Source: Dysidea avara
Taxonomy: Eukaryota > Porifera > Demospongiae > Dictyoceratida > Dysideidae
Reading direction: 5' to 3'
Length of the DNA: 64,000 bases
Assembly (NCBI RefSeq): GCF_963678975.1
Contig: NC_089274.1
Span: forward strand, 26,909,053 to 26,973,052
The notes beneath the pieces were generated by a model. That model had not been told where the DNA came from. It saw nothing but the letters and a program-made list of their open reading frames with translations, and did no database searches. Both the position numbers and the translations under genes were made by a program. Positions 44,191-53,645 of the stretch are shown in pieces. Each line of letters begins with the position of its first letter. Position 1 is the first letter of the stretch.

Positions 44191-44879
44191 CTGATTTCCC
44201 CACTAATCATTAAAAGAAAGAATGGTGCCAGATACACAATTACATAACAGAAGTGCACCCCTAATACAAATGGCTAGTAAGCCAAGTAATTTAATTTTGG
44301 CTATGGTTCTCCTGTGACGCTTACAAAGAACAACACAAAATTGCTAGAATCAATGCATTATTTCAACTGTCGCATACGTGGTATGAAAATTACAGATGAT
44401 TCCCAAAGACAATATGCAAAGCCATGACATGCCGCCCAAAACTCAACACTATTCATTGCAAGTGAAAAGGAACAGGGAACAAAGAAGGACAAAGGTAAAT
44501 CTATTATAACACATTGCACTTACCATGGTATACTTATGCTACTTTGAAGGTATCAGCTATGTAGTGGTTACATAGTTAAGTCAGTAATTAGGAAACTCCA
44601 TTGAAGTTTTGTAGAAACTCATTGGAAGTTTGGATGAATGTGTCTGGGCTTGATATAACTAAATGTCAAGTTATTGTGAAGGAAAAGTGAGTCTGGTTTA
44701 TGGTTGATATGGCAAAAATGCAAGCTTTCATGATCTCTACTTTACAGTACTACCATATATACTGTATGATACAAACCTCAGATCCAATGATGTGTCCATT
44801 TTTAATGTTCTTCTGAAGGACCTTCAACATGTCTGGACCAGTTTTCTCTTTGAACTCAGCTGCTAATTTCGCCTGCAGT

Positions 44880-47299
44880 ATAGAATAACAAGTTGACATA
44901 ATAGTTAGCAAATACGTATTTACAAAGATTAGTAACCTCAACTGCACACAAAAAAAATCTGAAATATTTCCTTGATGTCTGAGATTATACTGCACCTATC
45001 AATACTATTTCACACCTTTTCAAACATACTTCATATAACAACTTTAAACAGGCTGTAGGACCAGGTGTCCTATACAGACCTTCAGCACTTGTGCTGTAAA
45101 GTCCTATCTGCCCCCTCCTGGACACAGTGGGGGAAATGGTGGGGATTAGACTTTTTTTTTTAAAATATCAAATTCTCCACCCATGGGGGCATGACTAGTG
45201 GTCAAATCCCTGTGTAACATGACCACTACAATACACTTTAGAAAATGATATGCATAATATGCTTTGATCTTTGGAGGATAACGAGCTCTTTAAAATCCAT
45301 TAAGAGACTTGCTAGCAGGTTTATAAAATGTTTAGAAACCTGCTAGCAGAAAGACCTCACGTATCACAAATCTCACTTTCAATCATTGATTTGCAATGCT
45401 CCCTTCAAGCATATTCAGGCTGATAGCCTGCAGCGGGTGACCAGCAACATGTGGTTAACCACTCTATTCATTCTATAGGCATGCTTAAAAGAATTCGATT
45501 ATGGGAGGTACAATATAAATGTTGTAAGTACATTTTTTTACAATGAACGGAGAGAAGTCCCAGAAAATTCTGTTTAGTGCCCATCTGTTTCTAAAGTGTT
45601 TTAAGGCTGTTTTCGTTTTCTATTAAACTATGGATGGACTTTATTAAGCCTAAATGGGTAAGCTTCCTTGTAGAAACATTATTTTGCACTATGTGTAATG
45701 TGGGTGGGGTCCATATTCGAAATCATGCCTGCTACTGACCTACTGTGGTGCCACTGAAGGCACAACTTGTGACAACTCGTTCCCATTGTATAAATCCACA
45801 CAAGCTGCTTATTTTCCTCAAGAGTCCTTCCAAAAACAGGTTTCGCTTGTGAATGTATCTCCAGTTACCAAAGTTTAACTGTGGGTTTTGTTTTATTTAG
45901 ATAATCAGCAGTGTTTTCTATATGGCTATAAGAGGTGATTATAGTGTGGTTTTTATATATTCAAAAAGTGTTAGTTGGTTTAATTGGTTAGAGTTATCAG
46001 CTTTGGTATAATATGTACTGAGCTTCCAACTTAGCCATTTAGCAAACTGTAGTCTTTTGGTAATTTACAGTCTCGTAACACAGCTATAGTATATTCACCC
46101 ACTTTTGTCTATGAATGTAAAATCTGTATCAGTTACCTTCTGATATGACCCCATGCTGTGGGTTATGTGTTGGCATTATTTTGTAGCTAGCTATAGATCA
46201 GTCTTCATAACCCAGCAGATCTATAAATAAGTGGACTATCACAACAGCAAATTCAGAAAGTCCATAAATGCAAATATAGTTGCACTTTGCTAAGGATTGT
46301 CAGTGGACTAGCTAATAGCTACTAGTACCCTTCACTGCATTTTGCTTTTCAGTACACTTTATTGGTGTTAAGGCTAACAAAGTGTCACTAGGCTAAGGAG
46401 CATGCATATAATAACTGTGACGTTCAACACCACTACTACTAACTAAGCTATACTGACATGTTTCTTCCTCACAGATTTAGCTGATTAGAGCATGGCTAAG
46501 AGGAGCTGATGCATTATAGTATATAGCTAGCTGTATCACAATTAATCTAAATGCTTTGTAGCTACAAATGAAAAGGTTATCATGCATGCATGATAGTTAC
46601 TCAATTATAAATATTGGGGAAAAGTAAAAATTAATGATATAAAGTGATATTATTTTCCACTAAAAAACTGCTAAAAAATGCTCTCAGATTCACCTTTAGA
46701 GGGCCTAATTTTCAAATTTCCTGTGGGGGGCATGTCCCCAGACCCCCCTAAGTTGGCATGCTTCGCATGCTAGTGTATGTGCTTTGCACACTAACATAGT
46801 CAAGACCTATTATTCCAAATGACCATGAATACTACATGAATCTTAGGTCTTGTGAGAAGGATTAGTATCTTCTAATGTCTGCTATGTCCCTGTCCAGCTT
46901 AGCCCCCCCCCCCTCAAAAAATCCTAGATCCTTCCCTCCTGATATAATATATTATACAATTACTGAACTGCAACATAATATTAAATTTTTTCAAGCACTT
47001 ATGCAAAGGAGTATACTAGTGACATTACACTGTTTCCAGTCCAAAACAGAGTCCAAGGAAAGCACATCTATGCCAGATTAGTTCACCTGATAATGGCCCA
47101 TGCATGACATTATTAACAACCTCCCCATAATATAGAGTTGAGGGGGCTCAACAATAAGCTTCTGTATATAATTAAAACATTTTAACCACCCTGCATGTTT
47201 GATAAGGTATGTTCTTCAATCTCTTATCATTCATAATATCGTCATCTGGCTCTGTTACTTCAGCCCTTCTCTTCACTTAATAGCTTGCTGCTCTTTTTT
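44880..47299. other. no gene seen
   Basis: AT-rich. Bases 46680-46780 hold an inverted copy of the hAT-like core (CATGTCCCCAGACCCCCC, then GCATGCTTCGCATGC). C-rich and A-rich ends near 46905-46925 may belong to it. No GST exon 1-3 or other coding region recognised. Confidence 0.4.
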
Positions 47300-47647
47300 T
47301 TATTTCTTCGAAAAATGATGGGTAAGCCATGTAGTTGGATGATGACGTGACCGAGTATAGTTGAGCGACTTCACTGGAGCAAATGAATCCAGATACTTAA
47401 GCAAAGTCCCCTTAAAATGACCACATATCATCAGCAGGATAGGGGCATTATGCAATGATTCTCTACCGGACATGTACACTTTTATTCCACTTCTAAGATA
47501 ACGGTGGTCACTCCACTGATTGAATTGTGTTAAAGCACTGATAAAATGAGGGGAGGTAAGAACATGATCGATAAGGGTAGCTGTGCATGAGGTCAGTCTT
47601 ATGAGAATTAAGGATCCTTTACATGTTGTTGAAACTGAATACTTCAC
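47300..47647 (-). mobile_element. LINE endonuclease C-terminal fragment
   Basis: A 115-codon frame with TATLIDHVLTSP, then QWSDHRYL. This is the C-terminal signature of LINE APE-type endonucleases (S/T-x-x-x-IDH-x-x-T, later SDHxx). An inactive fragment with no flanking polymerase seen. Confidence 0.6.
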
Positions 47648-48261
47648 CTCAGAAATTCAGTAAAAAATTAAAGTCAACCACGAAAATGAGCGATTTGTAA
47701 CAACAGCATGCATAAACATTAATTTCTGCTAAACGCTAGTTGAAGGAGAGCTGTAAACTGCATGCAATGGCTACTAGTTGTAATATAATCTATAGCTAAT
47801 TACAGGATTTCTCATTCATATATATGATTCATATCGCATAATGGAGACAAATATTTGACACATATACCCAGCCTGCATGGGAGATAACTTGTAGCATTGA
47901 AATGGAGTCACAAACATCGGATATCCAAGAAGGGTATTTGGAGACTACCAGGTTTAAAAATTGTTATATAGCTATATAATATTATTATGTTGTTATCACC
48001 CTACACAGATATAGTAACAATAAAAAATTTGCCAAAACAGCTTTATTGACTGCAAATATCCTGATAAGTTGGTATACAATAAATTAATTTCGGTGATTAT
48101 TACTGTGGTGGAGTCAAAGATAATTAATTATATTGATTAAGTCATTAATTCTGTAGAGTATAGTTAGGTGTGTCTTGTGTTCTAAGTGGCATAGGCATTT
48201 AGGGGAAGGGTGGTGGAAACGAGCCCCAAAACAAGTTTTGGGGGAGTAACTCACAGACTGA

Positions 48262-48430
48262 TATTATTATTATTATTATTATTAGCATAATGGATACACG
48301 TACAAGAGTACAATAAAATGTTATTAGGCTGTAAGCCTTTGTTCATATCCATGGCCTGTACTGTCCCAGTACTTGTCAAGCTTTGCCTTGAATTAGCATT
48401 ATAGCCTTGACATTTCATCTTAAATTCTGT
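48262..48430 (-). repeat. (ATT)n run with possible LINE 3' end
   Basis: (ATT) repeats at 48262-48284. The adjacent stretch read on the minus strand ends in CTAATAATAATAAT, as a LINE 3' terminus would. No coding support. Confidence 0.4.
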
Positions 48431-48752
48431 TTGTTACTTTAATTGTTTTTCATTGCTTTATTGTATCTGTTTGGTTCCCAGAAGCTGTAGCCACTTTAGC
48501 TTTCATAATGTTTGAGTTTGAAAGTTTACATTACCGTGACAATGCATGCATGTTTATATCCATGTGCACTGAAGAGTCCAATACATACTTAAACCTTACA
48601 ATAGCGTTTAATGGAGAGGGTATGTAAGAATGAGTAAATTATACACCATCTTATTATATTGTTGCATGCAATATGTCGATCAATTATTATGTAGACAGGT
48701 CAATCATTTCACAAATTTATAGTCAAAACATTTCCAGCAATAATAACAATTG

Positions 48753-50540
48753 TTAGATATGCCACAGAGATGATGTGACATCTATATTATGCTGTAATAC
48801 GCTACGAGAAAGTATAGAACTTCCAAACATAAAACTTCCAACAATGAACAACTTTCTATTATAAAATCTTTTTTTCAGGATGATCCCGGTATCATGCAGG
48901 TAACCTGAATGAACAAAAACATGAAGTGTTGACAACTGGGAAGAGTTGGCTATCAATGTAGCAATTCCATCTCTTGTCACTGAACTCACAGACAACACCA
49001 CATGCTCCAGTTCACCGTGAGTTGATACTTCATTCATAAATGTGTTAGGAATATCAGTTAAATCTGAATCTATAAACAACTGATGTAAACAACACTGCAT
49101 ATTGGTCTGATCTAATGACAAAGGAAATACAGAGTTTCTTGAGGTATAACTGAGATACCTTAGATTTGCACAACTAGAGATTATATTCTGTACCAAGTTA
49201 GACCCAAATTCCATCCAATCCAGCCTACAATAAGTTAGTGATGGAAAGTGACCTAACAGTAACACATCCTGATCACTATATTCGTCACAGTTGGGACAAT
49301 ACTCTATGCCTGCTGGTGGTTCTACCTGCAATGCTTGTAGGTATACACATTTCTGGAACATAGAGATCAGACATTGTTTGTACGTATCATGCAATGGTAC
49401 TATCAAACATAACTCCACTGCTAGATGGGTCAGCTTCAGGTTGCTCAATATCTCCCATAATTGCAACTGATCTTCAACTTGTGCAACTTGTATTCCCAAC
49501 AGGTTCAGTCCTTGTAAGTTGGTACAATAAGTGGCAATAGCACGTAAACCCTGCAAGTTGTTCAGACTTATGGCAGACAACCCAAGTCTCTGCAGATTAG
49601 GACACATTAGTGCAACTTGCCCCAGTTGGTCAGATTGAAATAGGTCATCACCAGAGAAATCAATATCAGTCACAAATCTGAGGATATCAACATTACAGCT
49701 GACTTGATCTCTATAAACAATGTCCCCGGGATACCACATGTCCGTCTTGTACATTGCTTTGCTGCCATCACTACACTCTGTCAAAATTAGACTATAATTT
49801 CCTCTAGTTCTAAATAACTTGCTAGCATCTAATATTGGAAGTGTGGCTCTCTGACCAAAGTTTAATTGGAAAGTTGGTAATGCTGGGAAGAGATTCAATG
49901 GAGGCTTAAAGCTATCATAGACCTTAACACAACCAGTTTTACCAATTGGAGAATTACAATTCCAACTTGCCCATGCAGTGAGAAGAGTTTCTACATAGGT
50001 GTGGTTACAAATAATATTCACACTTTCAGGTTTAAACCCCTTGTTTATCCAATCATGTAAGAAAGCATCTAGCTCTAGATTACGATGATCATTATCCTGC
50101 ACTCGAATGGTCACATCTGATAGGGTATCACTTAGCGACAGCAATTCTCTCATGTCTGTGCTCCATCCAACATCTAGCCTCTGCAGTTCTGCCATGTGTC
50201 TCACAGCTTTCTTTAACATTGCAGGTTGTAACACACAAGTTGGCATACTTAGTGTTGTGATGCGATTACAGTACCGCGAAAAAACGTCTGGTGCTGTATG
50301 GGGCACGTGATCAGGAAAGGACAACATTTTGATGTAATTTCCACGTGACTTCAAGATACTGGCGATGATTTGTTCTTCGTGAGACTTATAAGAAGGCCAA
50401 CTAAACTCTCTCCACAGTGATGGTGTGTCCATAACACTTCGAAGCTTACGTGAAACCATCCATAACCTCACCCTGTCACGTGTACTAGTCACAAAAGTCA
50501 GCAAATACATCAACAACTCGACGGGAAGAGAATGTAACAT
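48753..50540 (-). CDS. F-box / leucine-rich-repeat protein 2, intronless, 595 aa
   Basis: Starts MLHSLPVELLMYLLTFVTST (ATG 50538-50540). The F-box covers about residues 4-45 (DRVRLWMVSRKLRSV, SLWREFSW). It is colinear with F-box gene 1 over its whole length, with shared stretches such as NLQGLNLLGIQVAQVEDQLQ and LEHVVLSVSSVT, and a leucine-rich-repeat body. Differences are spread along the protein, including small indels (EYCPNCDEYSDQDV against EYCPDCDDYVEQDV). Expected to act as an SCF substrate receptor. Its start lies 120 bp from the start of the oppositely oriented GST pseudogene, so the two probably shared a bidirectional promoter. Confidence 0.86.
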   Translation of the reverse strand: MLHSLPVELLMYLLTFVTSTRDRVRLWMVSRKLRSVMDTPSLWREFSWPSYKSHEEQIIASILKSRGNYIKMLSFPDHVPHTAPDVFSRYCNRITTLSMPTCVLQPAMLKKAVRHMAELQRLDVGWSTDMRELLSLSDTLSDVTIRVQDNDHRNLELDAFLHDWINKGFKPESVNIICNHTYVETLLTAWASWNCNSPIGKTGCVKVYDSFKPPLNLFPALPTFQLNFGQRATLPILDASKLFRTRGNYSLILTECSDGSKAMYKTDMWYPGDIVYRDQVSCNVDILRFVTDIDFSGDDLFQSDQLGQVALMCPNLQRLGLSAISLNNLQGLRAIATYCTNLQGLNLLGIQVAQVEDQLQLWEILSNLKLTHLAVELCLIVPLHDTYKQCLISMFQKCVYLQALQVEPPAGIEYCPNCDEYSDQDVLLLGHFPSLTYCRLDWMEFGSNLVQNIISSCANLRYLSYTSRNSVFPLSLDQTNMQCCLHQLFIDSDLTDIPNTFMNEVSTHGELEHVVLSVSSVTRDGIATLIANSSQLSTLHVFVHSGYLHDTGIILKKRFYNRKLFIVGSFMFGSSILSRSVLQHNIDVTSSLWHI

Positions 50541-50659
50541 AATCTAAGTTAACAAAACAACGACCGTTCATAGTCTAATAACAAATCATATGATAGTACA
50601 ACCATAGATGACCCAACCTTCGCACATTATTTTAAGCGCCTATTCAATTAATTCAGTGC
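50541..50659. promoter_or_regulatory. 119-bp divergent intergenic region (F-box 2 / GST pseudogene)
   Basis: Lies between two outward-facing start codons (50540 minus, 50660 plus). Contains a TCATATGA palindrome (about 50587). Inferred bidirectional promoter; no specific factor site is certain. Confidence 0.4.
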
Positions 50660-50823
50660 ATGGCTTCTTACAAGTTAACGCATGAGGAGGTGCTGAACCT
50701 GCTCGTATTATCTTTGCGCAAGTTGATGTGAAGTACGATCGAGGATATCAGATTTGAAAGCGACCAGTGGAAGAACGAATACAAGGACAGTAAGTACCCT
50801 ATCTGTGTTATCGTGTAGTAAAG

Positions 50824-51311
50824 CAGGGGCGGATCCAGGAGTTGACAAGGGGAGGGGCACAAACAGGCTAAGTAGTTGGTGGTTAGCTAGGGAGAGCCAT
50901 ATTCTCTTGTTAGTTGCTGCATTTTTGAAACAGCAAAATATTCACCTCTTAGCAGTGTCTCACTGTTGATTTTTGTCATTTTGGCCTTTGCAGATGGTTG
51001 TGAAGTCTTAAAAGCTGTTTAAAAGGCTCTGAATGTCTTAACCAACATCAACACGATAATTAATTTTAGAGGCGCTTAGTACGCACGAAGGTGCTGGATG
51101 ACAATTTCACAGTTAGTTCGACTTTGTTTTACTTTGGTTTCAGGTAAATTTGTAATAAATGCTAGTAAAATGTGCATATTTTCATGAGTTTTATAAACTG
51201 ATCTATAAAATTTAGTATTTTAATCAGACTCAGAAGTATGGCTGGCTCCTCCACAAGGTGAGGAAGGGGGGGGGCATTTGCCCCAAATGCCCCATCCTGG
51301 ATCCGCCATTG
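50824..51311. mobile_element. hAT-like element, 488 bp, 5-bp target duplication
   Basis: CAGGGGCGGATCCAGGA at the left and TCCTGGATCCGCCATTG at the right are inverted. TAAAG is duplicated at 50819-50823 and 51312-51316. It sits in intron 1 of the GST pseudogene, 28 bp before exon 2. Confidence 0.85.
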
Positions 51312-51437
51312 TAAAGGTGTTGTGTTCCGCTGACTGCAGAAGTTGCCTTTTGGAATGCTCCAGTTTTGGAAGCGATGATTGCAGGAAGTATCAACATTCT
51401 CAGATACTTGGGCAACAAGTTCGGTGAGAAGTAGTTA

Positions 51438-52397
51438 AGGTAAATGAGGGTATTTCCGGACACCCTTTGATAAAATCGCTCTACAATTGCACTCACAACG
51501 AGTTAAGACAAACTCTAGGAATCGTTGTAAAGCCTATCTTATGGTGCATCTGCAGTACAAATTTCGTTTCGATACAATCAACTGCTGAGGAGTTATGAAC
51601 TGAAATTTAACAGCGTGTAAAAATGTAACATGCGGCTAATTCCGGACACTTCGAATAACAAGCAAGTAGAACTTTCCACAGGTTATCAATCCTCTTTTAC
51701 AAGTATGGAGACTAAAGTACCATTCATCTGCAGCTGATAAATCAAGTAGAAAGTTCTTACCATTTGGGTGAAAGCAGCAGTGCGTATTTTTAAAAGTTTA
51801 TGTAATTCGCTTTGTATTTCAGCCGAACATCTGCTGAAAAATCGACTGCCACTCCGCCTGTGCTTCATGGATTCTTATGATTTTTGGTATGCAATTAGCC
51901 AAGGGCAGTCGATTTTTCAGCAGATGTTCGGCTGAAATACATAAAATTTACTTGGTGGTATCTTAATTTACTTAATTTACTTGGTGGTACATAAAATATG
52001 TACATAAATACATAAGATACCACCAATTTATGTACATAAATACATAAAATTTACTTGGTGGTATCTTAATTTACTTGGTGGTATCTTAAATTTGATGTTC
52101 GGCTGATAAAATCAGCCGAACATCAAATTTACTTGGTGGTATCTTTCTATAAATCTTTGAAAAGTGAAAATATGAGCTTGGACTGACTGGTTCGATTAAC
52201 ATACTCAAAGTTTCTGAACAAAATTACCAGTGGTTGTGCTACAAATTCGTGTTAAACTTCGCGCTGGAATAATGGATTCGCTAGGCCATAGGACACTGCA
52301 TTAGCATACCAAATTATAGGCCCAGGGATTCTACCATTGTTGAGAACGATCTAAGTGTCCGGAATTAGCAGCTGTCCAGAATTACCCGCACTTACCT
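51438..52397. mobile_element. TA-flanked DNA transposon, non-autonomous, 960 bp
   Basis: AGGTAAATGAGGGTATTTCC at the left and GGTAAGTGCGGGTAATTCTG (reverse complement of the right end) match at most positions, next to TA at 51436-51437 and 52398-52399. The 'TCCGGACA' phrase recurs in both halves. It starts 14 bp after the donor of pseudogene exon 2 and contains the palindrome cluster at 51.82-52.15 kb. Confidence 0.75.
51821..52145. repeat. palindrome and direct-repeat cluster
   Basis: A 35-bp arm (ATTTCAGCCGAACATCTGCT..) is perfectly inverted ~55 bp on (to 51939). Next come repeated units TTTACTTGGTGGTATCTTAA and TACATAAATACATAA, partly inverted. A second palindrome, GATGTTCGGCTGAT-AAA-ATCAGCCGAACATC, lies near 52096-52126. 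It reuses the same GATGTTCGGCTGA word. Confidence 0.85.
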
Positions 52398-52820
52398 TAC
52401 TGATATAATTGCCTGTATGTCTTGTTATTCCTGGTATAACCAGTTAACATGAATGCTGCAACTTGGTGGTATGTTTTTGAAGCAAAATCAAATAAGCTTA
52501 GTCAAATAAGCATTGAAGTCAGTGTTGTGTAATGTTTGTCATTGTCAGTTAGAGGCAAGAGCAGTGACTTTACTGACAAATATTGTAGTCACAGTGAGAG
52601 AAAAGCTAGCTGATATAATATTCACTAGAATAATTACATGTGACCAAAATGTGGCCTTCTAATGTACTGTAAGTTAGGTAATACCAGTTGGCACTGAGAT
52701 GCCTAGAAAATATTTATGCTCAGAAATTATTTAGAGTATAAGCAACACATAAGAGAAAATTTTGCTGCCAGATATCAAGATTACGGGATAAACAGCAATA
52801 ATTTTATCATTGAATCACCC

Positions 52821-52910
52821 ATTATAGTCTAATACATTATAGTCTAATACATTATAGTCTAATACATTATAGTCTAATACATTATAGTCTAATACATTAT
52901 AGTCTAATAT
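52821..52910. repeat. 15-bp tandem repeat, six copies
   Basis: Unit ATTATAGTCTAATAC, six near-perfect copies. The unit occurs once in the related repeat at 5950-6150, so it expanded inside this copy. Confidence 0.93.
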
Positions 52911-52959
52911 GCTTTGGAATTGTTTGCAAATCCACGAAAAATAATTTTAGCAGCATTGC

Positions 52960-53645
52960 TTAACCCATTAACAGCGGTAGCCGCCATATGGCAGCATGGC
53001 AGTATAAATCACGCAGGAAATGAAATCTAACTTTGCTATAAACTGTTTAGTGTGTGTAATAGTGAGATGCGCTAGTGCTAAAGTGGACACGCCCATAGGG
53101 GTCCCGTTTCTGGGATAACCGGATCCTTCCCGGACTAGTGCACGTTTGTTATGTAATAGTGTAAAGTGTAACCTTGTGTAATAAGCGAATTAAATTGTTC
53201 TTTGAGTTGAAAACAAGTAGTTAATAACAAAGAAAGTGTTATACACTGATGGAGACAGGTAAAGTCAGCAGTTGATTGCTTTATCCCAGACGTGGCATGA
53301 TGGTTGTGAGTGCAGATATGCATGCGCAACAACAAAAATGGGACAAATCATGAAGAAACCATCTGTGGAATGGATCGCACTATAAGTAAACTGTATAGAA
53401 TAGTCTTTGTACATAGTTAGTTGGGATTCCGTTGCTGGTTTTTACCAATGTTTAGACTTTGCCGAGTAATAACTTCATTGTGGTTAGTATTATGTAAACA
53501 AACAACACAATTGAGTTCCTTGTTTCATAGTGAGTATTTAGATGTATGGTTACTAAGTAGTTCTGTGTATGGTAAGGGTAATATGATGCAACTCGGCAAT
53601 TCGGCTAGTAGTTGCCAGGATTTCAGCTGGCAATGAGTTAATTAA
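52960..53645. mobile_element. TTAA-flanked MITE, copy 2
   Basis: Left TTAA at 52960-52963, followed by CCCATTAACAGCGG. The right end reads inward CTCATTGCCAGCTG next to TTAATTAA (53638-53645). The interior matches copy 1 (552-967) and then continues ~300 bp further. Removing the element and one TTAA restores a sequence colinear with 5950-6150. Confidence 0.78.

Larger units (their letters stand above)
40933..44872 (-). pseudogene. inverted GST copy, only exons 4 and 5 found
   Basis: Exon 4 is 44777-44872 (32 codons, AKLAAEFKEKTGPDML..NGHIIGSE) and exon 5 is 40933-41100 (LSWADIQGYLL..IKKWLETRPKTEH, stop TGA). Both have intact frames, correct lengths (96 and 168 nt) and GT/AG borders. No exon 1-3 was found on the minus strand up to 48.7 kb, so this is a 5'-truncated copy, or its 5' exons lie far away. 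The intron after exon 4 starts GTTTGTATCATACAGT, almost as in the pseudogene copy at 58414, which shows recent common origin. The intron carries a LINE ORF1 relic. Confidence 0.75.

Noticed and set aside
47300-47647. Host gene on the minus strand
   Set aside because: The IDH..SDH signature fits a LINE endonuclease tail, and no continuation was found either side.
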